In this document: positions 50,199 to 60,273 of the stretch, piece after piece
How the letters are laid out: each line of letters opens with the position of its first letter
How positions within the stretch are numbered: the stretch's first letter is position 1
Origin: Halomonas sp. GD1P12
Lineage (GTDB): Bacteria; Pseudomonadota; Gammaproteobacteria; Pseudomonadales; Halomonadaceae
Assembly (NCBI RefSeq): GCF_025725645.1
Contig: NZ_CP107007.1
Span: 3,162,001-3,226,000, forward strand
Length of the DNA stretch: 64,000 nt
Direction of reading: 5' to 3'
Position numbers and translations under genes: made by a program
Notes under the pieces: generated by a model
The model's database searches: none
What the model was told of the DNA's origin: nothing
What the model saw: the letters and a program-made list of their open reading frames with translations, nothing else

Positions 50199-50286
50199 GC
50201 AGGCCGTTTTGTACCTTTTTTCACGCCCAGGCGACAGGCTCGGACGGCGCACTCGACGCCCCGCTTGCCAACACCCACGCATGAAG

Positions 50287-50313
50287 AGGCCGCATTCTAC
50301 GCAAATGCGGCCT
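50287..50313 (-). terminator. Hairpin after the LacI-type regulator gene
   Basis: Perfect 9-pair stem aggccgcat / atgcggcct with a nine-base loop about 95 bases after the regulator stop. No T-run, so termination efficiency is uncertain. Confidence 0.4.
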
Positions 50314-50408
50314 GCTTGGAAAGCCTGACAGCCAGAAAACTCGCAGGGCGTCAACCGCGCCCAGCCTCGTTCCCGGCGTTTTTCATCGCACGGCTCGAGG
50401 GCCTTTCG

Positions 50409-51404
50409 TCAGGCGCTGTCGCGCACGACGAGCGACCCGGCCACGCGAACGACATTGACCGCGGCCGCGGGCGTGGCCATGCGCCGCTCCAGCAGCCGAA
50501 GCGCTTCAGAAGCGGTCGTTTTTACCGGATTGGTGACGGTCGTCAGCGGGCAGAGCCCAAAGGCCGCGCTCGGCACGTCGTCAAAGCCGGTCACCGCAAG
50601 CGCCCTGGGTACCTCGATACCCAACCGCCGGGCGGCTTCGAGCGCTCCCAGGGCCATGGCGTCGTTGGCGCAGACGATGGCGTCGATAGCGGTTTTCGAG
50701 CGCAAGAGCTCGGTGGCGGCGAGGACGCCGCTTTCCAGCGAGAAGTCGCCCTGGGCGTGGGCCACGAACGAATGCCCGGCGCTTGCCAGCGCGCGCTCGG
50801 CGCCGCTCAGACGCTCCTGGTGGGAGAAGGCGTCCGCGCGCCCGCCAAGCCAGGCCAGACGCCGGCGCCCTTGGCTCAAGAGCCTGTTCACCAGTGCCGC
50901 CATGCCGGCCTGGTTGTCGCAGCACACCGCATCGGCCTGACAGTTGTCGAGCACTCGCCCGATCAGCACCAGCGGGGCGCCACTTCGGCGACACAGCGTG
51001 GCGATGTCCGGGCTCACCGAGCCCGCCGCCACGATCGCGCCTTCCACCTGATAAGAAAGCGCGTGGTGAATCATCTCGCTCATGTTGTTGCCCCCGGCGG
51101 GCAGCAGCAGCGGCTGATAGCCGCGCTCGGTCAACGCCGCCAGCAGGTGCTCCAGAAGCCAGGCCTCATAAGGCTTCGAGACGCTGCCGACCACCACCGC
51201 GACTAGCCCGGTGCGCTGCCCGGTCAAGCCCCGGGCGATCAGGTTGGGCCGATAGCCGAGCGCGGCGGCCACGCCCAGCACGTGTTCGCGCTTTTTCACC
51301 GACACCGACGCCCCGGGTGTGAACGCCCGCGACACCATGGCGCGAGAGACCCCCGCCGCCGCCGCCACGTCGTCCGCCGTCACGCGGCGCTTTTGCTGTG
51401 TCAT
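50409..51404 (-). CDS. LacI-family transcriptional regulator
   Basis: 331 aa. N-terminal helix-turn-helix VTADDVAAAAGVSRAMVSRAF followed by the hinge GYRPNLIARGLTGQRTGLVA and a periplasmic-binding-protein-like sensor domain (IDAIVCANDAMALGALEAAR, VTGFDDVPSA). Start ATG 51404 with AGAAGGTG upstream; the frame is open further. It diverges from the ABC importer operon, so it most likely represses that operon until a ligand, perhaps the transported solute or its product, binds. Confidence 0.9.
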   Translation of the reverse strand: MTQQKRRVTADDVAAAAGVSRAMVSRAFTPGASVSVKKREHVLGVAAALGYRPNLIARGLTGQRTGLVAVVVGSVSKPYEAWLLEHLLAALTERGYQPLLLPAGGNNMSEMIHHALSYQVEGAIVAAGSVSPDIATLCRRSGAPLVLIGRVLDNCQADAVCCDNQAGMAALVNRLLSQGRRRLAWLGGRADAFSHQERLSGAERALASAGHSFVAHAQGDFSLESGVLAATELLRSKTAIDAIVCANDAMALGALEAARRLGIEVPRALAVTGFDDVPSAAFGLCPLTTVTNPVKTTASEALRLLERRMATPAAAVNVVRVAGSLVVRDSA

Positions 51405-51474
51405 GGCACACCTTCTGCCTGGTCGTGGATAAAGAGCGCGCGCGATAAAAAAGCAGCGCCATGCGAGCGACATC

Positions 51475-51495
51475 AAAGCGTCACAGTGACGTTTT
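51475..51495. promoter_or_regulatory. Operator-like palindrome in the lacI/ABC intergenic region
   Basis: aaagcgtcac (51475-51484), one central A, gtgacgtttt (51486-51495): nine of ten positions are symmetric. It lies between the divergent starts, the expected place for a LacI-family operator, though LacI sites more often have a central CG without a spacer base. Confidence 0.5.
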
Positions 51496-51558
51496 AGGAT
51501 CGCCTCATCACTTTTTTGCACGCGCTTTCAAAATACCCGTTTGGCGAGGAGCCTGCCA

Positions 51559-52599
51559 GTGCCGATGAATGCTCTCACTCTGCGCGACGTGACGGTCGAC
51601 CTCAAACAACGCCGCATCCTCGAGCGCATCAGGCTCGACGTGGCACCGGGCAGTTTCACCTGTCTTCTGGGGCCGTCAGGCTGTGGCAAGACCACGCTCT
51701 TGCGCGCCATCGCCGGCTTCACGCCGATCAGCGACGGCGACATTCGCCTTGGCACGCGATCGATCGCAGCGCTCGCTCCTGAGAAGCGCGAGACCGCGAT
51801 GGTGTTTCAATCCTACGCGCTGTGGCCGCACATGAGCGTGGGCGAGAACCTCGCCTACCCGCTGAAGCTTCGCGGCGTGCCAAGCCTCGAGCGCCAGCGC
51901 CGGGTAGCGGCGATGCTCGAGCGGCTGGCGCTTGGTGGCATCGAGGCACGTTCGGTCACCCAGCTTTCCGGCGGCCAGCGCCAGCGCATTGCGCTGGGGC
52001 GCGCGCTGATCATCGACCCGCCACTGCTGCTGCTGGATGAGCCGCTTTCGAATCTCGACGCCGCCATTCGGCGAAGCCTGCGCGGGGAGCTTCGACGCCT
52101 GCAGAAATCGCTCGGGCTGACCACCGTCATGGTGACTCACGATCAGGAAGAAGCGCTGCAGATGGCCGATCAGATCGTGCTGATGCGCGAAGGCCAAATC
52201 GTTCAGGTGGCCCCACCCGCCACCCTCTACGAAGCCCCCGCCGATCTGGACGCCGCCCGCTTTCTGGGCGTGGACAACACCGTTGCATGCACGGCACAGG
52301 ACCCCTTGATGCGTGCCGGCGCCGCGACGCTTGGCTTTCGCACCCGCGATGCTCGCATCGACGAGACCGCACTCGATCAAGGCCTGCGCCGCCAGGGCCA
52401 GGTCATCGAGTGCGTCTACACCGGCGACGGCTATCAGGTCAGCGTCGATGTGCTGGGCACGACGCTCTTCGCCACCGCCGCCGCGCCGCTGCCACCGGGG
52501 CGCTTCGTCACCCTGCAGGTTCCCGAGAAGGCGCTGATGCCCTTCGACACCCACCAGCGTTATCTATCCACCGCCCACCGTCAGGAGCACACCGCATGA
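51559..52599 (+). CDS. ABC importer ATP-binding protein
   Basis: 346 aa. Walker A LGPSGCGKTTLLRAI, Q-loop VFQSYALWPHMSVGEN, signature LSGGQRQRIALGRALI, Walker B LLLLDEPLSNLDA, H-loop VTHDQEEAL; the C-terminal third is a TOBE domain (GQVIECVYTGDGYQVSVDV). Typical of the PotA/FbpC/UgpC group. I take GTG 51559, seven bases after GAGGAG; ATG 51565 is an alternative. The stop overlaps the binding-protein ATG (ATGA). Confidence 0.92.
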   Translation: MPMNALTLRDVTVDLKQRRILERIRLDVAPGSFTCLLGPSGCGKTTLLRAIAGFTPISDGDIRLGTRSIAALAPEKRETAMVFQSYALWPHMSVGENLAYPLKLRGVPSLERQRRVAAMLERLALGGIEARSVTQLSGGQRQRIALGRALIIDPPLLLLDEPLSNLDAAIRRSLRGELRRLQKSLGLTTVMVTHDQEEALQMADQIVLMREGQIVQVAPPATLYEAPADLDAARFLGVDNTVACTAQDPLMRAGAATLGFRTRDARIDETALDQGLRRQGQVIECVYTGDGYQVSVDVLGTTLFATAAAPLPPGRFVTLQVPEKALMPFDTHQRYLSTAHRQEHTA

Positions 52600-53762
52600 A
52601 CACATCCCGTGAAAACGCCCTTCGCTCGCCCCTCTTTCGTATCGCGCCACTGGCGCTCGCGCTTGCCGCGGTGACCGGCCAGGCGAGTGCCGATACCACG
52701 CTCAACGTCTTCACCGCCGGCGACGACAACATGGTCGCCTACGTGAACGAGTTCCTCGCCCCGCGCTTCGAGGCAAGCCACCCGGATGTCACCGTGCGCG
52801 CCCTCGGCACCGGCCCGGGCGATGCGGGCAGCCAGGCGATTTTTGAAACCATCAGCGCTCAGCGCGACAGTGAAAATTGGGACGTGGACGTCGCCGTCCT
52901 GCATCAGCGCATGGCCGGGCAGATGGTCGAAGAGGGTCTGCTGCGCCGCTACACCGATGAGCTGGACACCGCCGCGCTGGCCACCGGCGAGAGTGCGAAA
53001 AACGCGCTCGGCGTGGACGTCGAGGGCTACGTGATGCCGATGTTTCAGAGCCAGATCGCGCTGGCCTACAACCCGGCGCTGCTGGCCGAGCCGCCGCAAA
53101 GCTACGCCGAGCTTGCCGAGTGGGTGACCGAGCACCCGGGCGCGTTCGGCTATAACGGCATCACCGGCGGCATGGCCGGCGTCGGCTTCGTGTTCGGCTG
53201 GATGTACGCCTTCACCGACATGGCGGACACCCTGCAAAACGGCCCCTGGCAGGAGAATGCCGAGGCGCGCTGGAGCGATGCGCTCGAGGGGCTTCGCGCG
53301 TTCAATGCCGATGTCACCATGACGCCGGGCAACGCCGGCACTCTGGATGCCATGAACCGCGGCGAGATCAGCATGGGCCCGGTGTGGATGGACATGTACT
53401 ACACCTGGAAAGCCGACGGGCGCCTGAACCCGGATTTCCGCCTGCTGCTGCCCGAACCCGGCATGCCTGGCCAACCGATGTACTACGCCATTCCCGAACG
53501 CGCCGAGCACGCCGAACTTGCCGCCGAGTTCATCGCGCTTGCCACCAGCCCCGAGGTACAGGCCGAAGGCATCGTCGGTGAGTTCAACTGGTTTCCGGGG
53601 ATCGACGCCGAGCACGTGAAAGACGAGCTGAGCCAGGCGCAGTGGGACGCGCTCTACGCCGATGTCTCGCCAGAGACGCTGGCCAGCCGTGGGCGTTCGA
53701 TGCCCCAGGGCGACTACTTCCGCGCCATTCTCGAAGCCTACGAGCAGAAAGTCAGCCGCTGA
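52596..53762 (+). CDS. Periplasmic solute-binding protein of the ABC importer
   Basis: 388 aa with a Sec signal peptide (FRIAPLALALAAVTGQASA, cleavage before DTTLNVF). The body is a type II extracellular binding fold: LNVFTAGDDNMVAYVNEFL and WDVDVAVLHQRMAGQMVEEG near the N-terminus, MGPVWMDMYYTWKADGR and a Trp/Tyr-rich pocket later. No lipobox. Substrate unknown; the length and style resemble the YnjB/spermidine-type groups. CAGGAG precedes the ATG. Confidence 0.88.
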   Translation: MNTSRENALRSPLFRIAPLALALAAVTGQASADTTLNVFTAGDDNMVAYVNEFLAPRFEASHPDVTVRALGTGPGDAGSQAIFETISAQRDSENWDVDVAVLHQRMAGQMVEEGLLRRYTDELDTAALATGESAKNALGVDVEGYVMPMFQSQIALAYNPALLAEPPQSYAELAEWVTEHPGAFGYNGITGGMAGVGFVFGWMYAFTDMADTLQNGPWQENAEARWSDALEGLRAFNADVTMTPGNAGTLDAMNRGEISMGPVWMDMYYTWKADGRLNPDFRLLLPEPGMPGQPMYYAIPERAEHAELAAEFIALATSPEVQAEGIVGEFNWFPGIDAEHVKDELSQAQWDALYADVSPETLASRGRSMPQGDYFRAILEAYEQKVSR

Positions 53763-53782
53763 GCCGGCACCGACCCGCCACC

Positions 53783-53799
53783 GGGGGCGTCTCGCCCCC
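53783..53799 (+). other. Intercistronic hairpin after the binding-protein gene
   Basis: gggggcg / cgccccc with a three-base loop, 20 bases after the stop and before the first permease. Such hairpins often protect binding-protein mRNA from 3' exonucleases so that it outnumbers the permeases. Confidence 0.55.
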
Positions 53800-53821
53800 T
53801 TCACGTTGACGAGCGACCCTC

Positions 53822-54694
53822 ATGACTTCGTCCTCTCTTGCCACATCCTGCACGCCGCCGCGACGGCGCCTGGTACCGAGCCTCGGGCTGCTGCTGGTGT
53901 TTCCGGCCATGACCGCGGTGGTGCTGCTATATGCGCTGCCGCTGGTGCGCTCGCTGGCGAGCGCCTTTACCGATAAAAGCGGGCTCACCTTCGATCATCT
54001 GACGCGCGCGCTCACGCTCTACGGGCGCGACGTGGCGTTTTCCATCGGCGTAAGCCTCGGGGCGCTGGCGCTCATCGCAGCCTGCTCGGTCGCCATCGCG
54101 GGCTACCTGACGCTCGGCGCCACGCCCTGGGCGGTGCGCGCCCTGCGCTGGCTCTATCGCTGGCCGCTGTTCATCCCCTTCGTGGTGGCCGGGCAGCTGT
54201 CGCGCTCGTTTCTTTCCACCAATGGCATGATGAACACCGCGCTGATCGAGGCCGGGCTCATGAGCGCCCAGAGCGCACAGAGCTTTCTGGACTGGCGCGG
54301 CTTGATCGTGACCTTCGCCTGGAAGCAGATTCCTTTCGTCACCCTGCTGCTGGCCGGCGCGATGGCGGCCATCGATCAGAGCCACAGCGAGGCGGCGCGC
54401 AATCTGGGCGCCGGGCGGCTGCGCTGCCTGTTTCAGATCGTGCTGCCCCAGGCCGCGCCGACGCTCTGGGTGGGGCTGATTCTCTCGCTGGTGGCGATGC
54501 TCTCGGTACTGTCGGTGCCGATGATGCTGCTGTCCGGCAACCCCACCATGATGACCTCGATGATGGCGCACCGCATTACCTACTACGGCGACTACGGCGT
54601 GGCCAACGCCCTGGGGCTCTTCTCCTATGCGCTGACCGCCGTGACCGCCTGGATCTATCTACGTCTGACGCTCGCCCGGGAGGCCCGCCAATGA
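53822..54694 (+). CDS. ABC importer permease 1
   Basis: 290 aa, about six membrane helices, beginning with LGLLLVFPAMTAVVLLYALP. The EAA loop that docks the ATPase is EAARNLGAGRLRCLFQIVLPQ near residue 190. Belongs to the CysTW/MetI-like permease fold. Overlaps permease 2 by 4 bases (ATGA). The ribosome site is weak, and it lies 59 bases after the binding-protein gene. Confidence 0.9.
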   Translation: MTSSSLATSCTPPRRRLVPSLGLLLVFPAMTAVVLLYALPLVRSLASAFTDKSGLTFDHLTRALTLYGRDVAFSIGVSLGALALIAACSVAIAGYLTLGATPWAVRALRWLYRWPLFIPFVVAGQLSRSFLSTNGMMNTALIEAGLMSAQSAQSFLDWRGLIVTFAWKQIPFVTLLLAGAMAAIDQSHSEAARNLGAGRLRCLFQIVLPQAAPTLWVGLILSLVAMLSVLSVPMMLLSGNPTMMTSMMAHRITYYGDYGVANALGLFSYALTAVTAWIYLRLTLAREARQ

Positions 54695-55503
54695 ACGCCT
54701 CGCGTCTCGTTTCACAGCTGAGCCTTGGGCTTGCGCTCGGGCTTTTAGCCTTCGTCGTCTTCGGCCCACTTTTGAATCTCGGGCTCTGGGCCTTCGCCGA
54801 GCAGTGGTTCTACCCCCACACGCTGCCCACCCAGTGGGGCTTCGATTTCTGGGCGCGGGTCTTTCGCCCCCGCGCCGGCGCCTGGAGTTCACTGTTCAAT
54901 ACCGTGCTGGTCGCGTTCTCCGCGGTGGCGCTCTCCATGGCGCTGGCAGTACCGGCGGGCTACGCCCTGGCGCGGCTGGCGCTGCCCGGGCGCCACGCCA
55001 TCATGCTGCTGTTTTTGCTGCCCCAGGCATTTCCCAACCTGCCGATCTTCGTCAACATCGCGGCGATCTTTCACCAGCTCGGGCTAAACGGCACGCTGAT
55101 CGGCGTGGTGCTGGTGCACTCGCTGCCGGGGCTGGTCTACGCAGTGTGGATCGCGACCGCCGCGTTCTCGGCGGTGGATCGCTCGCTGGAGGAGTCGGCG
55201 CGCAACCTGGGGGCTTCACCGCTGCGCGCGTTTTTCGATGTGACGCTGCCCCAGGCCCTGCCGGGGCTGCTCGCCGCATCGATCTTCGTGTTTCTGGACA
55301 GCGTCGACGAATTCACCGGCACGTTCTTCGTCGGCGCGCCGGAAATCACCACGCTGCCACTTCTGATGTTCAACGCCTCGATGGGCGGGAACTATCAGGT
55401 GGCCGCCATCACCGCGCTGATTCTGCTGATTCCGTCCATCGGCTTCATGCTCGTCATCGAGCGTTTTCTCAAGGCGGACGTGCTGTCCCGCATCGGCCGC
55501 TAG
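54691..55503 (+). CDS. ABC importer permease 2
   Basis: 270 aa, about six helices. EAA loop ESARNLGASPLRAFFDVTLPQ near residue 168. A partner of permease 1; together they form the heterodimeric channel. VDEFTGTFFVGAPEITTLPL resembles the last periplasmic loop of spermidine/iron-type permeases. Coupled to permease 1 by ATGA. Confidence 0.9.
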   Translation: MNASRLVSQLSLGLALGLLAFVVFGPLLNLGLWAFAEQWFYPHTLPTQWGFDFWARVFRPRAGAWSSLFNTVLVAFSAVALSMALAVPAGYALARLALPGRHAIMLLFLLPQAFPNLPIFVNIAAIFHQLGLNGTLIGVVLVHSLPGLVYAVWIATAAFSAVDRSLEESARNLGASPLRAFFDVTLPQALPGLLAASIFVFLDSVDEFTGTFFVGAPEITTLPLLMFNASMGGNYQVAAITALILLIPSIGFMLVIERFLKADVLSRIGR

Positions 55504-55530
55504 GCCGGTGCCTACCCGAGTCTTTCCTTC

Positions 55531-56298
55531 ATGCTGATCGCCCACCTTTCTGACTTTCATCTTTTCACCGAACGCTCCGAGACCGGCGAGGCGCGCGGCG
55601 ATATCGCGCGCGTGCTCGAAGCGCTGGTGGCGGATATCGCCGCCCTCGCCCCCCGCCCGGATATCGTCGCGATTAGCGGCGATCTGGCCGACGGCGGCAC
55701 CCCGGCGGATTACGCGCGCCTGACTGCGCTGCTCGCCCCTCTCTCCATGCCGATACTGGCGGTGCCCGGCAACCACGACCGGCGCGGCGCGATGCGCGAG
55801 GGGCTCGGCAGCCGGCTGACGGGGCTGGTGCCGGGGCCGTTTCTGAATGCGCGGGTGGCGCTTCCCGGCGTGACGCTTTTGGGCCTGGACACGGTGGTGC
55901 CGGGGGCGCCCCACGGGACACTTTGCGCCGAGCGTTTGAACTGGCTGGAAGGCGAGCTCGCCTCAAGCAAGGGGACGACGGTGATCGTCATGCACCACCC
56001 GCCGGTTCAGACCGGCCACCCGCACTGGGATACGTTCAGTCTGATCGAGGGGCGCGAGCGGTTCGCCGAACTGCTGGCGGGTCGCTCCGTGAGGATTCTG
56101 TGTGGTCACATCCATCAGCCGTTTCATACCGACTGGGGCGCGCACCACGTGGGGGTGGCGGGTAGCCCGGCGTTCGAGTACCACCTGACCCCAGGCAGTA
56201 TCGAGACGCCGTGCCCGCAGCCGGTGCCCTTCAGCTACCCCCTCCATCACTGGGGGCCGCAGGGCGTGAGCGTGTACCGGCGCCACCTGCGCGCGTAA
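55531..56298 (+). CDS. Calcineurin-like metallophosphodiesterase
   Basis: 255 aa, cytoplasmic, no signal peptide. Binuclear metal motifs are complete: SDFH (Asp8, His10), SGDLAD (Asp51), GNHD (Asn81, His82), MHHPP (His155) and CGHIHQ (His193, His195). This is the class III cyclic-nucleotide/glycerophosphodiester type (CpdA, GpdQ). Follows permease 2 by 27 bases in the same operon, so its substrate is probably what the importer brings in. Glycerophosphodiesters are one guess; cAMP is another possibility. Confidence 0.9.
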   Translation: MLIAHLSDFHLFTERSETGEARGDIARVLEALVADIAALAPRPDIVAISGDLADGGTPADYARLTALLAPLSMPILAVPGNHDRRGAMREGLGSRLTGLVPGPFLNARVALPGVTLLGLDTVVPGAPHGTLCAERLNWLEGELASSKGTTVIVMHHPPVQTGHPHWDTFSLIEGRERFAELLAGRSVRILCGHIHQPFHTDWGAHHVGVAGSPAFEYHLTPGSIETPCPQPVPFSYPLHHWGPQGVSVYRRHLRA

Positions 56299-56314
56299 GC
56301 GATACCCCAACGCA

Positions 56315-56346
56315 AGAGCGCCCGCCGGATCACCGGCGGGCGCTCT
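56315..56346. terminator. Bidirectional hairpin between the phosphodiesterase gene and ffh
   Basis: Perfect 14-pair stem agagcgcccgccgg / ccggcgggcgctct with loop ATCA between two convergent stops. Very stable but without T-runs on either side. Confidence 0.65.
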
Positions 56347-56391
56347 CGTCATTCGCTCTGGGGTTGGGGGTCAGGGGCCAGACGCTTTAGC

Positions 56392-57810
<1,419 letters not shown>

Positions 57811-57870
57811 GGGGCCTCTGCCTTTGTCGCTGTCGCCGGGCGTAGACGCCGCCGGACGTGTGTTAGCTCG

Positions 57871-57899
57871 ATTATACGCGCTCAGCGCGTGAGTCTCTA
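57871..57899 (-). promoter_or_regulatory. Promoter of ffh
   Basis: Minus strand TAGAGA (57894-57899), 17 bases, TATAAT (57871-57876). The spacer contains the palindrome acgcgct-c-agcgcgt (57876-57890). Confidence 0.65.
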
Positions 57900-57994
57900 T
57901 GGCTCTTCGCGTTGCGCTGCTGTGCGACGCTTTACGATTGGTTATAGTAGACGCTAGTCTCTAGGCTCTTTGGTCGCTCGTGGCCATCGCTCAT

Positions 57995-58018
57995 GACCAC
58001 GTTCTCGACCACGTTCTC
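57995..58018. repeat. Tandem 12-base repeat upstream of the YpjD-like gene
   Basis: gaccacgttctc occurs twice head to tail in the ffh/YpjD divergent region. A second imperfect repeat pair, agtctcta(t)ggctctt, lies at about 57892 and 57956. Confidence 0.8.
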
Positions 58019-58065
58019 GCGTCGTTTCCTCATCACTTATGCGCAACATGCGCACGGATAGCATC

Positions 58066-58863
58066 ATGCAGGCGCTGCCTTTCGCGACCATCGCTTTCGT
58101 ACTCTATATCGCCGCGGCCATCTGGCAGGGCATGACTCTGGTTCGCCGCGTGCCACCGCGCCGGGGCATGGTGCGCCTTCTGGGCGCTATCGGGCTTCTG
58201 CTGCATATCCCTGTGGTGGTGATGCTGCTTCGGGAAGCGCCGGGGCTTTTGCCCGGCTTTACCACCAGCGTCACACTGTTGATGGCCGTGGCGGTGAACG
58301 TGGTGCTGATCGCCAGCCTCTTCAAGCCGGTGTTGAACGCCGCCATCGCACTGTTTCCACTGGCCGGGGTGGCGCTGATCTTCGCCACCTGGCTACCCAA
58401 CCAGGGCAGCCACACCGGGCTTACGCCGGGCATTTTGCTGCACGCGGCAAGCTCGGCGCTGGCGTTTGCGGTACTGGCCATCGCGGCGGTGCAGGCGGTG
58501 CTGGTCGGGCTTCAAAACCAGGCGCTCCGGCATCACCACATTCGCGGCATCGTGCAGTCGCTGCCGCCGCTGACCACCATGGAGCGCGTGTTGTTCGAGC
58601 TGGTCTGGGCCGGCGTTTTGCTGTTGACGCTGTCGATCGCCAGCGGCCTGATCTTTCTGGACAACTTCTTCGCCCAGCACCTGATGCACAAGACGGTGCT
58701 GTCGATCGCGGCCTGGGTGATCTTCACCACTCTTTTGGTCGGGCGCCACCGCTTTGGCTGGCGCGGCATGCGCGCCGTGCGCTGGACGCTGGGCGGCTGT
58801 TTGCTGCTGGTGCTGGCCTATTTTGGCAGTAAATTCGTGCTGGAAATCATTCTCGCGCGTTAG
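58066..58863 (+). CDS. ypjD: YpjD-like cytochrome c assembly-type membrane protein
   Basis: 265 aa with eight predicted helices of the CcsA/CcmC-type family (tryptophan-rich cytochrome c assembly domain). TPGILLHAASSALAFAVLAIA and KTVLSIAAWVIF carry conserved His residues thought to contact heme in the family. In many gammaproteobacteria it lies beside ffh and the CBS-domain gene, as here. Start uncertain: ATG 58066 fits the E. coli YpjD N-terminus, while ATG 58039 and 58048 are in frame and none has a strong ribosome site. Confidence 0.85.
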   Translation: MQALPFATIAFVLYIAAAIWQGMTLVRRVPPRRGMVRLLGAIGLLLHIPVVVMLLREAPGLLPGFTTSVTLLMAVAVNVVLIASLFKPVLNAAIALFPLAGVALIFATWLPNQGSHTGLTPGILLHAASSALAFAVLAIAAVQAVLVGLQNQALRHHHIRGIVQSLPPLTTMERVLFELVWAGVLLLTLSIASGLIFLDNFFAQHLMHKTVLSIAAWVIFTTLLVGRHRFGWRGMRAVRWTLGGCLLLVLAYFGSKFVLEIILAR

Positions 58864-58940
58864 TGCCGACGGGGGTGCGCTTGACAGCCACCCCCCACCC
58901 TTTTACAACGAGTTTGATACGCCACAAAGGAACCTTCGAC

Positions 58941-60215
58941 TTGAGTGACGATTTCCCACTGGGATTACTGTTTGGCCTGCTGGCCCTGCTGATACTGCTA
59001 TCTGCCTTCTTCTCGAGTTCTGAAACGGGCATGATGTCGATCAACCGCTATCGACTCAGCCACCAGGCCGGCAGCGGCGACCGCCGCGCCAAACGGGTCA
59101 TGCGTCTTCTGACTCGCCCGGACCGGCTGATCGGTGTCATCCTGATCGGCAACAACTTCGTCAACAACCTGGCCGCCTCGATCGCCACCATCATCGCCAT
59201 TCACTTCTTCGGCGACGTCTCGGGCCCGGCCATCTCCACCGCGCTTTTGACCATCACCATTTTGATCTTCTCCGAGGTGACGCCCAAAACCTACGCGGCG
59301 ATCAAACCCGAGCGCATCGCCTACCCCTCCTCGATGGCGCTGGAGCCGCTTTTAAAGCTTCTGTACCCGCTGGTATGGCTGGTCAATGCGGTCTCGAACG
59401 GGCTTTTACGGCTGGTGGGTGTCAAAAGCGTGGAAAACGGCGGCGACAGCCTGACCCGCGACGAGCTGCGCACCGTGGTCCACGAGGCGGGCACGCTCAT
59501 TCCCTATCGCCACCGCGCCATGCTCCTGTCGATTCTCGATCTCGAGAACGTCACGGTGAACGACATCATGGTGCCGCGCCACGAGGTGCTGGGCATTGAT
59601 CTCGACGACTCGCTGGAGGAGATTCTCGCCCAGATTCGCACCAGCCAGCACACAAGGCTTCCGGTCTACAAGGGCGATATCAACAACATCATCGGCATGC
59701 TGCACCTGCGCAACGCCGCGCGCTTTCTCTCCAAGGAGGAAGTGACCAAGGCGGCGGTGGTGCAGGAGGCGCGCGAGCCCTACTTCATTCCGGAATCGAC
59801 CCCGCTTCATACGCAGCTTTTGAACTTTCAAAAGCAGAAGCGGCGCATCGGCATCGTGGTCGATGAGTACGGCGATGTGGAAGGCCTGGTGACGCTGGAG
59901 GACATTCTCGAGGAGATCGTCGGCGAGTTCACCACCGACGTCTCCGAGGACGAGGAGATTCACCAGCAGGACGATGGCAGCCACGTGATCGAAGGCACCG
60001 CCAACATTCGCGAGATCAACAAGATGCTCGGTTGGCAGCTGCCCACCGACGGCCCCAAGACGCTCAACGGGCTGATTCTCGAGCATCTGGAAGCGTTTCC
60101 GGAAGGCCCCGCGTCGCTGCAGATTGGCGGCACGCGCATGGAGATTCTGGAGATTCGCGACAACCTGATCACCTCGGCACGCTGCTGGCCGCTGATGCGC
60201 CTGCAGCGTCGCTAG
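58941..60215 (+). CDS. yfjD: CNNM/CorC-type transporter-associated protein (YfjD-like)
   Basis: 424 aa: N-terminal DUF21 membrane domain (about 1-190), a CBS pair (VNDIMVPRHEVLGIDLDD, GIVVDEYGDVEGLVTLED) and a C-terminal CorC/HlyC domain (VIEGTANIREINKML). Proteins of this family are implicated in divalent cation (Mg/Co) homeostasis. The start is TTG 58941 with AAAGGAA eight bases upstream; the longer frame back to 58863 touches the previous stop and would put about 26 polar residues before the first helix. Confidence 0.9.
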   Translation: MSDDFPLGLLFGLLALLILLSAFFSSSETGMMSINRYRLSHQAGSGDRRAKRVMRLLTRPDRLIGVILIGNNFVNNLAASIATIIAIHFFGDVSGPAISTALLTITILIFSEVTPKTYAAIKPERIAYPSSMALEPLLKLLYPLVWLVNAVSNGLLRLVGVKSVENGGDSLTRDELRTVVHEAGTLIPYRHRAMLLSILDLENVTVNDIMVPRHEVLGIDLDDSLEEILAQIRTSQHTRLPVYKGDINNIIGMLHLRNAARFLSKEEVTKAAVVQEAREPYFIPESTPLHTQLLNFQKQKRRIGIVVDEYGDVEGLVTLEDILEEIVGEFTTDVSEDEEIHQQDDGSHVIEGTANIREINKMLGWQLPTDGPKTLNGLILEHLEAFPEGPASLQIGGTRMEILEIRDNLITSARCWPLMRLQRR

Positions 60216-60273
60216 GCCAGGCACGCCCGGCCGACGATCCAGCGCTACCGGCTGACGCGACTTTTTTGCAAGA

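Larger units (their letters stand above)
50064..50408 (-). other. rpsP leader and lacI downstream region
   Basis: 345 bases without a gene. The rpsP leader includes a perfect inverted repeat atggcga/tcgccat (50103-50118) and a direct repeat of ttttccgg at 50138 and 50150. The candidate promoter is at 50190 and a hairpin after the LacI-type gene at 50287-50313. The rest shows nothing recognisable. Confidence 0.6.

Noticed and set aside
50409..56298. Integrated phage or genomic island with attachment sites
   Set aside because: No integrase, tRNA target, flanking direct repeat or shifted base composition was seen; only the break of ffh-rpsP linkage suggests insertion.
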